The position numbers and the translations under genes were made by a program. Positions 1 through 6,887 of a stretch of DNA of 8,406 bases are shown piece after piece; the first letter of the stretch is position 1, and every line of letters starts with the position of its first letter. The notes below the pieces were generated by a model, which ran no database searches, was not told the origin of the DNA, and was given only the letters and a program-made list of their open reading frames with translations. Source of the stretch: Anaerolineales bacterium (GTDB taxonomy: Bacteria > Chloroflexota > Anaerolineae > 4572-78 > NAK82); assembly GCA_024643945.1 (NCBI GenBank), contig JAHELX010000248.1:1-8406 (forward strand). Direction: 5' to 3'.

Positions 1-1533
1 CCCCAGGCGGCACGCGTTCACCTGTTGGCCGAAAAGCCCCGGCGCGGTGTTGATAGCGCCTCTCCCTTGCTGCTCCTCTTGAGAAAGTATGTGCGCGGCG
101 CGCGCCTCGTTGGCATAATCCAACCGCCCGCCGAGCGCATCTTGCACCTGGCCTTCGACGGTCCCCTGGAGCCGGTGACGCTGGTCATCGAGGTGATTGG
201 GCGCTATAGCAACCTGGTGCTGGTGGGCGCCGACGGAGCGGTACTGGATGCCATCAAGCGCGTGGGGCCGGACATGAACCGCTATCGCGTCGTGCTGCCC
301 GCCCACGCCTATGCCCCGCCCCCTCCCCAGGATAAGCTCCTGCCGGAGGAGGTCACCGAGTATCGTCTGCGGCGCTTACTGGCTGAGTGGCCATCCGAGA
401 CGCCTCTGCGCAGGGTATTGGTCGGGGGCATCGCCGGGATCAGTCCCCTGGCCGCGCGGGAGATTGTCTTCCGGGCGCATGGCGACGTGGATGCCCCGCT
501 CGAAGCGGCCCAACGCATCACGCCTCTGCTCGAAGCCTGCCGCGCATTGACTCGGGAGCCGCCCCAGCCGTGTATCGTCCACGACGAGGAAGATGAAATT
601 ATCGCTTTTGCTCCCTACCCACTGACGCACATGGGTACCTGGGAGCCAGTTGAGAGTATGAACGCCGCGCTGGCGGCCTATTTTGGTGGAGAATCGGGCG
701 GCTACCAGGCAGCCATAGCCCCTTTGTTCCGGGCCATCGAAGCCGGCCGCGAGCGCCTGGCCCACCGCGGGGCAAGACTGGCCGAGGAGCAGGCAGCCGC
801 CGGGGATCCGGAGTCGCTGAAGCAAATGGGGGAAGCGATTCTGGCCTACGCCCATCAAATTGAGCCGGGACAATCAGAGCTGGCTGTGGAGTGGGTGCCA
901 GGCCGGCCGCCGCTGCGCGTGAAACTCGATCCCAAATCGTCTCCCTCTGAAAACGCCCAGAACTACTTCCGGCGCTACCGCAAGGCGCAGCGGGCAGCGG
1001 CGGAGATTCCGGTGCAGGTGGCGCATGTCGAGGCAGAACAGGCATACCTGGACCAACTGGCGCAAGACCTGGCCATGGCCGAGAGCCGCCCCGAGATAGA
1101 CGCCGTGGCCGGCGCCCTGGTTGAGGCCGGCTATCTAAAGAAGAGGAAACGCAAGCCGTCCTCGCCGGCGGCCCGTCCATTGCGCTTCAGGTCGCCCGAC
1201 GGCTTCATATTGTGGGTAGGCAAAAATGCCCTGCAAAACGAGGAGCTGACCTTTCACCGCGCCTCGCCCGACGATGTGTGGCTGCACGCGCGGGGTATGC
1301 CGGGCGCGCACGTCATCATCCAGTCAGAAGGACGGCCCGTCCCGGAGCAGACCATTGAGTGGGCAGCCAAACTGGCTGCCTACTATTCGCGCGGGCGGGA
1401 CGACACCCAGGTGGAGGTAGACGTCCTCCCGCGAAAAAACGTGCGCCGGCTCAAGGGGGGGCGACCGGGGCAGGTCATCTATCGCGGCGAACGCACCCTG
1501 CGCGTGGCGCCAGAAGCCCCCCCCGACTCGTAA
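1..1533 (+). CDS. rqcH: RqcH / NFACT-family ribosome quality-control protein, 5' end outside window
   Basis: Bacterial homologue of eukaryotic Rqc2/NEMF, older name fibronectin-binding protein A-like. In the known family it binds stalled 50S subunits carrying peptidyl-tRNA and recruits tRNA-Ala to add C-terminal alanine tails that mark the peptide for degradation. The frame is open from the first base and reads PQAARVHLL before any start codon, which matches the interior of the NFACT-N domain. About 55-60 N-terminal residues are therefore missing and 510 are present. Visible in order: the rest of NFACT-N (GRYSNLVLV, then LDAIKRV); a helix-hairpin-helix-like stretch at about 418-475 (GGIAGISPLAAREI); a coiled-coil middle domain at about 700-1120 containing the family signature SPSENAQNYFRRYRKAQRA; and the C-terminal NFACT-R domain at about 1180-1510 with DDVWLHARGMPGAHVII and KNVRRLKGGRPGQVIY. 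It ends at a TAA, 39 bp from the stop of the convergent small gene. The family assignment is secure. Alanine tailing in this organism is inferred. Confidence 0.93.
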   Translation, partial: PQAARVHLLAEKPRRGVDSASPLLLLLRKYVRGARLVGIIQPPAERILHLAFDGPLEPVTLVIEVIGRYSNLVLVGADGAVLDAIKRVGPDMNRYRVVLPAHAYAPPPPQDKLLPEEVTEYRLRRLLAEWPSETPLRRVLVGGIAGISPLAAREIVFRAHGDVDAPLEAAQRITPLLEACRALTREPPQPCIVHDEEDEIIAFAPYPLTHMGTWEPVESMNAALAAYFGGESGGYQAAIAPLFRAIEAGRERLAHRGARLAEEQAAAGDPESLKQMGEAILAYAHQIEPGQSELAVEWVPGRPPLRVKLDPKSSPSENAQNYFRRYRKAQRAAAEIPVQVAHVEAEQAYLDQLAQDLAMAESRPEIDAVAGALVEAGYLKKRKRKPSSPAARPLRFRSPDGFILWVGKNALQNEELTFHRASPDDVWLHARGMPGAHVIIQSEGRPVPEQTIEWAAKLAAYYSRGRDDTQVEVDVLPRKNVRRLKGGRPGQVIYRGERTLRVAPEAPPDS

Positions 1534-1572
1534 ATCTCTACCGGCAGGCTTAGCTAAGCAGTTACCAGCAAC

Positions 1573-1845
1573 CTATTTCACATCGATCTTGGTCGGTTTC
1601 TTGGTCGGTTCCGGTTCTTCTTCCGCCTCCTCCTCGATGGCGACGTCGAGGAGACTGCGCACCGCCAGCAGCATCTCTTTGCGAGCGGCCCGCGTGTGCT
1701 CCTTGAATTGATCCGGCAAAATTTGCCGGCGCTTGGCCTTGCCCTTCAGCGTGTGCCGCAAGCCCTTGATGCCGTCAGCCAGCCACTCTTCCAGGTCGAA
1801 TTCTTCTACTTTCTTTTCTTCTGCTTCTTTCTCTTTCTCGGCCAT
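1573..1845 (-). CDS. Small, highly charged conserved-looking protein of unknown function (90 aa)
   Basis: I do not recognise a named family. The protein has three parts. Residues 1-20 are Lys/Glu-rich (MAEKEKEAEEKKVEEFDLEE) and probably helical. A basic, amphipathic middle of about residues 21-70 carries GIKGLRHTLKGKAKRR and then FKEHTRAARKEMLLAVRSLLDVAIE, which looks like one or two long helices. An acidic/proline tail follows (EEEAEEEPEPTKKP). There is no signal peptide, membrane segment or cysteine. The ATG start is supported by a near-perfect Shine-Dalgarno, AGGAGGT, six bases upstream. The gene begins 29 bp after the methyltransferase stop on the same strand, so the two are probably co-transcribed. 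The helix around EHTRAARKEMLLAVRSLLD resembles small proteins I associate with Chloroflexota genomes, but only from memory. A nucleic-acid or protein adaptor role is possible and unproven. Confidence 0.8.
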   Translation of the reverse strand: MAEKEKEAEEKKVEEFDLEEWLADGIKGLRHTLKGKAKRRQILPDQFKEHTRAARKEMLLAVRSLLDVAIEEEAEEEPEPTKKPTKIDVK

Positions 1846-1851
1846 TGAGAT

Positions 1852-1858
1852 ACCTCCT
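1852..1858 (-). promoter_or_regulatory. Strong ribosome binding site of the 90-aa gene
   Basis: The minus strand reads AGGAGGT, six bases before the ATG at 1845. This is an almost complete anti-16S match. It fixes the start and indicates that the small gene is translated in its own right, even though it is second in a probable two-gene transcript. Confidence 0.75.
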
Positions 1859-1874
1859 GGTTCTCTCTCTACAT

Positions 1875-2645
1875 CTATTTCTCAGCAATCGCAATAATGC
1901 TCGTCCCCACCGGCAGACTCACCCAGCGCAAGAGTTGCGCCTCCACCCACCCCACGCCGGTCAGAAGGGCGTTGACCGGCGGAGAAGCGGGCTCCATCTC
2001 CACCTGGTATTCATCCTGGCTCAGGTGATGCGAGGCCAATTCCGGCTGGCTGTTACGCCCACGTCGCAGCAAGATCAGCCCCGCCGCCATGGGGAAGACG
2101 AGGAAGTTATTGTAGGTCATACGGCGCACCCGAAAACCGGCCGCTTGCAATTTGTGCCGCAATTCGCCCGCGGTGTAGCGCCGGACGTGGGCGTTGATGT
2201 CGTCGTTGTGGCTCCAGAGCCACATGAAGGCCGGCACCGTAATGATGACGTGTCCCCCTGGCCTGAGCACGCGATGCATTTCGTGCAGGATGCTCATATC
2301 ATCCTGGTTGTGCTCGATCACGTCCAGGGCAGACACCGCATCGAAACTGGCATCATCGTAGGCCAGGCCCTGCGTGGCATCCCCCTGCTCGACATCATAG
2401 CCGCGCTGGCGAGCGACCGCCACCGGGCGCGGGTCTATTTCCACACCCTTCACCTGCCCGTAGCGACTCAAATGGTGAATCATATTGCCCGCGCCGCAGC
2501 CGATATCCAGCAATTTAAGTTCCCGGCCGGGCAAGATGGCGTCCATCATCGCCAGCAAGGCGCGCGTGCGGCTGGCGAACCACCAGTGCTTGTCCTCTTC
2601 CAATTGTTCCGGCAGGTGGGTACGAGATGAAGCCGCTTCAGTCAC
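1875..2645 (-). CDS. Class I SAM-dependent methyltransferase (256 aa)
   Basis: A soluble Rossmann-fold methyltransferase of the Methyltransf_11/Methyltransf_23 type. The SAM-binding motifs are all visible: motif I LLDIGCGAGN at residues 45-54, the acidic end of strand 2 in VKGVEIDP (E69), GDAT at 88-91, motif IV SFDAVSALDVIEH at 100-112, and LRPGG at 127-131. An N-terminal HWWF (20-23) and a later NAHVRRYT are typical of a subgroup often found among glycan and polyprenol-linked gene clusters, but no such cluster is seen here. The end, LPVGTSIIAIAEK, also matches that subgroup, so the protein looks full length. The start is GTG, with AAGGAG about 11 bases upstream. It is the first gene of a probable two-gene unit with the 90-aa protein. 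The methyl acceptor cannot be read from the sequence. The fold is certain and the substrate unknown. Confidence 0.9.
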   Translation of the reverse strand: MTEAASSRTHLPEQLEEDKHWWFASRTRALLAMMDAILPGRELKLLDIGCGAGNMIHHLSRYGQVKGVEIDPRPVAVARQRGYDVEQGDATQGLAYDDASFDAVSALDVIEHNQDDMSILHEMHRVLRPGGHVIITVPAFMWLWSHNDDINAHVRRYTAGELRHKLQAAGFRVRRMTYNNFLVFPMAAGLILLRRGRNSQPELASHHLSQDEYQVEMEPASPPVNALLTGVGWVEAQLLRWVSLPVGTSIIAIAEK

Positions 2646-2690
2646 AATCGCCCAATCTCCTTAAGAGTATTTTACCTCGGCTCATGGTTG

Positions 2691-2719
2691 ATTTTAGGGC
2701 ATGATGGGGGTTAGCGCAA
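2691..2719 (-). promoter_or_regulatory. Candidate leftward sigma-70-type promoter for the methyltransferase unit
   Basis: On the minus strand, TTGCGC (2714-2719) is followed after exactly 17 bp by TAAAAT (2691-2696). The -10 box matches consensus at five of six positions; the -35 box matches only at TTG. Transcription would start near 2684, giving a leader of about 39 nt before the GTG at 2645. This is the best-spaced pair I found on this strand. Confidence 0.4.
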
Positions 2720-2796
2720 GTCAGGAGCTCGGCGGGAATCGGGCACTAGTCATAACGTCTAAGAGATAATTCCTATGTCGGCCTCCCACCCGGGGA

Positions 2797-2805
2797 TGCT
2801 ATAAT
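2797..2805 (+). promoter_or_regulatory. Rightward extended -10 promoter of the DUF11-repeat gene
   Basis: The plus strand reads TGCTATAAT, a perfect TGn extension plus a perfect TATAAT -10 box. No convincing -35 is seen at the right distance (the hexamer 17 bp upstream is GTCGGC), as is usual for extended -10 promoters. Transcription would start near 2812, leaving a leader of about 39 nt that contains the ribosome binding site. It stands out in GC-rich DNA and lies directly before the only rightward gene here. Confidence 0.6.
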
Positions 2806-2836
2806 GTGATTTGTTAGGGCACTGACAAGCGAACCC

Positions 2837-2842
2837 AGGAGG
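2837..2842 (+). promoter_or_regulatory. Ribosome binding site of the DUF11-repeat gene
   Basis: AGGAGG lies eight bases before the ATG at 2851. It selects this ATG, which also gives the protein a well-formed signal peptide. Confidence 0.8.
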
Positions 2843-2850
2843 ATTGATCA

Positions 2851-2964
2851 ATGAGCAACCACCCGCCAAAAACGCTTCGATTGGGCCTGGCCATCCTGGT
2901 CGCGATCTTGTTGCTGCTGGTTGTCATGTTCACACTGCGCAGCCAGGCACCAGTAGCACACGCT
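2851..2964 (+). other. Signal peptide region of the DUF11 protein
   Basis: It encodes residues 1-38: a short polar N-terminus with K7 and R10, about 19 hydrophobic residues (11-29, including AILVAILLLLVVM), then a polar stretch ending AHA, which fits the AXA rule for signal peptidase I. If uncleaved, the same segment would act as an N-terminal membrane anchor. The AHA site makes cleavage the better guess. Confidence 0.75.
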
Positions 2965-5751
2965 CGCTCTACCGACCTGCACCCAGGCCTGGGACCGGCG
3001 AGGAAGGTGTTGGAATCCTCTTTACCTGCGACGGGTACCCTGACCGCTACCCATGTCATCCTGCCGCCCCACGGATATCCCATCCTCGATCAGTCTACCA
3101 AAACTGTTACGCCCACCCTGGCTAACACCGGCGGTGAAACGCTCCACTACGTGCTCGAACTGCGCAATACTGGCGCTTGGACGGCCACGAATGCGATATT
3201 GACGGATGATATCCCTGACAATACCACCTACAGCGACGACGCCCAGGCCAGCAACGGTGTCTTCCATTACGACGCGGGGGTATTGACCTGGCAAGGCGAA
3301 GTGGGATTCAACTCCACCATGGCCATCAGTTTTAGCGTCAGCGTATCGCCGGGATTCAGTGGCACGCTGCGTAACCTGGCGGTGGTCAATGATCCTCTCC
3401 TGGCCGAGCCGGTGACCATGACGGCGGAGACGATTGTGACCGACAGGCCTATCCTGGCCATCGGCAAGATGTCGGATCCGGAGAAGCCTGGAGCCAACAA
3501 GCCGTTGACCTACACGCTGGTTATCACCAATCTGGGCCAACCGGCGACCAGCCTGCCCGTCACCGTTACCGACCGGGTGCCAGCCGCTACGACCTTGCGT
3601 GAGGTCGGTCCCGATGGGTCCAGCGCCAGCGGAGACGTCGTCACCTGGACCCGCAACGTGACGCTGGACACGGGCGAGACGAGCGTATTCACCTTCAGCG
3701 TGGATGTGGCCGGGGTGCCCAGCGGGACAATCATCAGCAACCAGACCTATCAGGTTGCCAGCGCAGAAACCGGCGTGACGCTGGGCGAACCCTATACCGT
3801 GACCGTCATCGATCCAGTTCTTCTGCTCCACAAGGAGACCTGGCCCGATCCCCCCGGCTCCAATCGGGAAATGACCTATACGCTGACGGTGCTTAACCGA
3901 GGCTCTCTGGCCAGCAACTTAGTCATCACCGATCGAGTGCCGGCCGGCGTTACCTACGAGCGAGGTGGGTCACTGCAGCCAGGCAACGTAGTGTCGTGGA
4001 CGTGGCCCAGCCTGGCCACCGATGAGTCGGCCCAATTTACCTTCGTAGTCTCTATCGGCGACGTGGCCGAAGTGTCCATTGTTAACGATGATTATGCCGT
4101 TTGTAGCGCCGAAGGCGTCTGCCAGCCAGGCAATGTACTGGCCCGAGTGATCCAGCCGGCCACTTTCGAAGCCATCGCCATCCTGGACCCCATCGCCAAG
4201 AAGCCGGGCGGAGGCGGTGGTCCCGTCACCCCCACTCTGGTGGTGCGAAACCTGGGCCCAGGCAGTGCGCTGAATGCGACGGCTTTGCTTCAGTTCGAAC
4301 ACATCAGTATCAACAACGTCGCCGATCTGGAAGTCTTGCCCTCCCGAGGGACTCTGAGCAACGGCCCATACTGCGGCGAGAAGTGCTATGCCTATCTCTG
4401 GATAGGCGACCTGACCTATGGCGATGTGATCACCTTTATGCCCAGGCTTAAGCAAGGCACCCGAGGGCGGAGCACCATCGTCGGTGAGGAGGGCACCATC
4501 TATACGGCCACTGTGGTCATCACCGACAGCGTGAGCAATATGACCACGGAGCCGGTCACCGGCACGGCAACCGGCCGGATCACCCACTACGCCAACCTAA
4601 TCCCGACCAAGCACGGGCCGCCCGTGGTCGGACCGGGCCAGTTGCTGACCTACACCATCACCGTGTGGAACAGTGCCCTGTCTGCGGAGGGCGAAGCTTT
4701 GCTGACCGATACTCTGCCTGCAAGCACTACCTTCGTCAGCGCCAGCGATGGCGGCGTGACGCAGGCAGTGAGCAACACCACCGTCGTCTCCTGGACCTTG
4801 CCCGCGTTGAGCACCGGGGAGACACTGACCCGTTCTCTAACACTACGGGTGGATAGCGACGTGGTCAGCGGCACTCAGATCATCAACAGTGACTACGGCG
4901 TATCCTGGGAGACTACTCTCACCGACACCATCGCCATCTCTTCGAACGTGGGCCCTCCTGTCACAACCACCGTGCGCGAGGTAGGCCTGATCGATTCATA
5001 CAAAGAGGTGACACCCCAGGCAGTTGCACCAGGGGACGTGTTGACTTACGTTGTGCACATCGTCAATTCAAGCAACCGCCAGCTAACAGGTGTCACTGTC
5101 GAAGATCTGCTGCCCTGGCAACTCAGCACCTACCAGCGTGATGCCGGCGCGAGCGGCGGCGCCTTCACCGAAGAGGACATTGTCAGTATCCACTGGCAGG
5201 GTGATCTGGCCCCCTTTTCAGCGGAGAGCATAACTTTCTCAGTGGTGACCAGGCCAGGCTACGAAGGGCTCATCACTAACACGGCAATCATCAGCCATTC
5301 CGAGCTGCTGGCTGAGATTGAACGCCACGCTGTGGCTTACGTCACTACCAAACCGGTCCTGCTCGTGAGCAAGTCGGCCTCCCCCAACCCGGTAAGCCAG
5401 GGCGGAGAATTGCTCTACACCATCCGTGTCGAAGTTCTGGGCCAGCGGGCCACTGAGCTGACCATTACCGACACGATTCCGGTGGGCACAGACTACGTTG
5501 TGGGCAGCGCCACAGCCGACGGAGTTCTGGTAGGGGACGAAGTGAAATGGCAAATCCTGGCCATCGAGCCGGGCGACAGCCGGAGCCTCGCCTTCCGGGT
5601 TAAAGTGATCGAGGACACAGAAGTGATCAACAGCCAGTATGGAGCTCGCTCTGCGGAGGGTGCGGTCGGCGTGGGCGTCCCCATCGTTACCACAGTCCGT
5701 CAGGTAAGCGGCGGGGATGTTTATCTGCCCATCATTCAGAAAAACGGGTGA
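2851..5751 (+). CDS. Exported DUF11 multi-repeat surface/secreted protein with YLP C-terminal tail (966 aa)
   Basis: A probable cell-surface or secreted structural protein with no catalytic motif. Residues 1-38 form a signal peptide: K7/R10, a hydrophobic core at 11-29, and AHA before RS as a likely signal peptidase I site. Seven DUF11-like (TIGR01451-type) beta-sandwich units follow, starting near residues 82, 199, 321, 437, 580, 711 and 834. Most show the hallmark pattern 'G..LTYT..V.N.G....N..ITD..P' and an aromatic 'V.W' strand (for example LTYTLVITNLGQ, MTYTLTVLNRGS, LLYTIRVEV). Unit 4 is divergent, contains five consecutive glycines (453-457) and lacks the ITD.(V/I)P strand. The only four cysteines are C418/C424 in unit 3 and C508/C512 in unit 4. 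The C-terminus, VYLPIIQKNG, is the YLP tail I associate with secreted Chloroflexota proteins. There is no LPXTG motif, sortase tail or C-terminal membrane helix. It appears monocistronic, with its own extended -10 promoter. Adhesion or envelope structure is a plausible role but is inferred. Confidence 0.9.
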   Translation: MSNHPPKTLRLGLAILVAILLLLVVMFTLRSQAPVAHARSTDLHPGLGPARKVLESSLPATGTLTATHVILPPHGYPILDQSTKTVTPTLANTGGETLHYVLELRNTGAWTATNAILTDDIPDNTTYSDDAQASNGVFHYDAGVLTWQGEVGFNSTMAISFSVSVSPGFSGTLRNLAVVNDPLLAEPVTMTAETIVTDRPILAIGKMSDPEKPGANKPLTYTLVITNLGQPATSLPVTVTDRVPAATTLREVGPDGSSASGDVVTWTRNVTLDTGETSVFTFSVDVAGVPSGTIISNQTYQVASAETGVTLGEPYTVTVIDPVLLLHKETWPDPPGSNREMTYTLTVLNRGSLASNLVITDRVPAGVTYERGGSLQPGNVVSWTWPSLATDESAQFTFVVSIGDVAEVSIVNDDYAVCSAEGVCQPGNVLARVIQPATFEAIAILDPIAKKPGGGGGPVTPTLVVRNLGPGSALNATALLQFEHISINNVADLEVLPSRGTLSNGPYCGEKCYAYLWIGDLTYGDVITFMPRLKQGTRGRSTIVGEEGTIYTATVVITDSVSNMTTEPVTGTATGRITHYANLIPTKHGPPVVGPGQLLTYTITVWNSALSAEGEALLTDTLPASTTFVSASDGGVTQAVSNTTVVSWTLPALSTGETLTRSLTLRVDSDVVSGTQIINSDYGVSWETTLTDTIAISSNVGPPVTTTVREVGLIDSYKEVTPQAVAPGDVLTYVVHIVNSSNRQLTGVTVEDLLPWQLSTYQRDAGASGGAFTEEDIVSIHWQGDLAPFSAESITFSVVTRPGYEGLITNTAIISHSELLAEIERHAVAYVTTKPVLLVSKSASPNPVSQGGELLYTIRVEVLGQRATELTITDTIPVGTDYVVGSATADGVLVGDEVKWQILAIEPGDSRSLAFRVKVIEDTEVINSQYGARSAEGAVGVGVPIVTTVRQVSGGDVYLPIIQKNG
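3094..5703 (+). repeat. Array of seven DUF11-like protein repeats (about 110-145 aa each)
   Basis: The units are similar in protein but well diverged in DNA, so this is an old array and not a recent tandem duplication. By their endings they fall into types. Units 1 and 6 carry WQG (W147, W782), then PG(F/Y).G....N.A and a late LLAE. Units 2, 3, 5 and 7 end with 'I(S/N)...Y.V' and mostly SAE.G. Unit 4 fits neither. The order is therefore A-B-B-C-B-A-B. Boundaries are approximate, set by eye on the 'G..LTYT' strand and the conserved linker 'TV...P'. Confidence 0.75.
5719..5748 (+). other. C-terminal YLP motif (VYLPIIQKNG)
   Basis: The last ten residues follow a short Ser-Gly-Gly-Asp linker after the final repeat. 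From memory, endings of the form (V/I)YLP(L/I)(V/I)xxx close many secreted, repeat-rich Chloroflexota proteins. The shared extreme C-terminal position suggests a sorting, processing or anchoring signal, but I know of no assigned function. Confidence 0.55.
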
Positions 5752-5757
5752 TGTAAA

Positions 5758-6081
5758 TCATAACACAGCCTCAATTGCCCATAAATGGGGATACTCAATT
5801 ACAAAACCCGCAGCATTCACTTGTAGCTCCGTCACGAACCGGCCGCCACCGCTCTCATAACGGTAGGAGGTAGCATCCAATCGGCGGTACACTTGCTCGA
5901 GCGGTTCGAGGCTGAAGCTCGGGAAGCGCAGCCACGCGGCATTCACCGAAGCGGCTTGGCCCACTGCCAGATCCAGTCGGCGGATCGGAAGCAGGTTGGT
6001 GGATGGGCTAAAGTTAAGGTCCAGGTCAACGCACCCCGCCAATTCACGAAACTCGATACGATTGAGAAACCAGCTAGGTGA
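5758..6081 (-). pseudogene. C-terminal remnant of a putative glycolipid-binding (DUF1089) protein
   Basis: The frame carries the C-terminal half of the Glycolipid_bind/DUF1089 family: REL then AGCVDLDLNFSPSTN, LLPIRRLDLAVGQ, AAWLRFPSFSLEPLEQVYRRLD, and finally YRYES, RFVTELQVNAAGFV and EYPHLW. The family is normally about 180-190 residues; only about 105 are present. Going upstream, homology seems to continue a few codons (SWFLNRIEFREL) and then meets an in-frame TAA at 6082-6084, only 15 bp from the stop of the permease gene. No ATG or GTG is available in that stretch; the first possible start is a TTG at 6042, with no Shine-Dalgarno. The N-terminal half is absent, not frameshifted, because the permease gene occupies its place. 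It ends six bp from the convergent DUF11 gene stop. It could be expressed as a short peptide by read-through from the ABC operon, but decay after a deletion is more likely. Confidence 0.75.
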
Positions 6082-6098
6082 TTACAAGCTCAATCTGT

Positions 6099-6881
6099 CT
6101 AACTGCTGGCGCCGCTATAGCGCCGCACCCCGGCCTTCCACACTCGAGCTGCGACCAGCATGCTTGCCCCGCCCACACCCAGGAAGAGCAGCACCTGCCA
6201 CCAGGCCAGATCACCCCGCAGCGCTTGCAGGGGGACTGTCGTGGCGACGGCTATGGGCACCACAAAGGTGACGATCTGGCGCAGCCAGGGCGGGTAGACC
6301 GTGGCCGGGTAGCGGCCGGCCTCCAACAGCGCTTGCAGAATGGTGACGTTGTTATCGAACTTGACGAACCAGAAGGTGAAGGCGATCATCACGATCCACA
6401 GGCTGTAGAAGATCGCCCCGCCCGAGGCGACCAGGAGCACGAAACTGAGCAGGTGAAGCGAGGTGGTACCCCCTCCGCTCATGCTGATGCCGGTCACGAT
6501 CAGGATCATCGCCAGGACCAGATCCCAGACGCGCCAGACGATGATGCGCGAGAAGCTGATCAGAAACAGGCTGTTCACTGGCAGGAGCAGGGTGTAATCC
6601 AGCGAGCCATCGCGCATGCCGGCGTTAAACTTTTCGGTGTTGGGCCAGAGTAGCGCGGCCATCAGCATGTTGACCAGCCGGAACACACCCAACAGCGCGA
6701 TCAATTCGCCCAGCCCCCAGCCACCCAGCGTGGCGGTGTTGCTGAAGATGATGCTCAGGCTGAGCAGCTCCCAGCCGAGCCACATCAGGTTAAGCAGGAT
6801 GTTGACGATGGTGTCGGCACGATAAGCCAATTCCTGCTGCATGTTGATTTTGACCAATGTGGCGAGGAGTTTGGCGTACAT
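6099..6881 (-). CDS. ABC-2 family exporter permease, second subunit (260 aa, COG3694-like)
   Basis: An integral membrane subunit of an ABC exporter, of the ABC2_membrane_6/DUF990 type (PF06182). About six membrane segments are visible: near residues 26-46, 60-79, the region of IIVWRVWDLVLAMILIVTG, FVLLVASGGAIFYSLWIVMI, IVTFVVPIAVATTVPL and VLLFLGVGGASMLVAA. The family pattern is clear: an N-terminal QQELAYRAD before the first helix, MRDGSLDYTLLLPV in the cytoplasmic loop, and a closing WKAGVRRYSGAS. The length is usual. It begins with ATG six bp after the stop of the upstream permease gene and has only a weak, distant GGAG, which suggests translational coupling. It should pair with the other permease as a heterodimer energised by the ATPase of this operon. 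The substrate is unknown; this exporter type has no clear general substrate. Confidence 0.9.
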   Translation of the reverse strand: MYAKLLATLVKINMQQELAYRADTIVNILLNLMWLGWELLSLSIIFSNTATLGGWGLGELIALLGVFRLVNMLMAALLWPNTEKFNAGMRDGSLDYTLLLPVNSLFLISFSRIIVWRVWDLVLAMILIVTGISMSGGGTTSLHLLSFVLLVASGGAIFYSLWIVMIAFTFWFVKFDNNVTILQALLEAGRYPATVYPPWLRQIVTFVVPIAVATTVPLQALRGDLAWWQVLLFLGVGGASMLVAARVWKAGVRRYSGASS

Positions 6882-6887
6882 AGGCGG

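Noticed and set aside
376..1180. Overlapping minus-strand open frames inside rqcH
   Set aside because: Pro/Arg/Gly-rich shadow frames opposite a conserved gene, with no ribosome binding site or recognisable motif.
1548..1559. Perfect 12-bp palindrome GCTTAGCTAAGC between the convergent rqcH and small-gene stops
   Set aside because: It has no loop and no following T-tract on either strand, so it does not make a normal intrinsic terminator. It could be a chance match or a protein site. I saw no other copy in the window.
1845..2630. Long open frame (261 codons) on the plus strand opposite the methyltransferase
   Set aside because: It is antisense to a gene with clear SAM-binding motifs. Its translation is rich in His, Arg and Gln, typical of a shadow frame in GC-rich DNA, and matches no family I know.
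3022..3831. Long open frame (269 codons) on the minus strand inside the DUF11 gene
   Set aside because: It has no domain, is rich in Gly, Arg and His, and lies fully within a well-supported repeat protein. It is a shadow frame.
2851..5751. Possible recent tandem DNA duplication within the DUF11 gene
   Set aside because: The repeats are similar only in protein; I found no long identical DNA stretches between units, so the array is ancient.
5778..5789. Small inverted repeat CCCAT-AA-ATGGG near the convergent gene ends
   Set aside because: A five-bp stem with a two-base loop and no T-tract, lying inside the DUF1089 remnant. Too weak to call a terminator.
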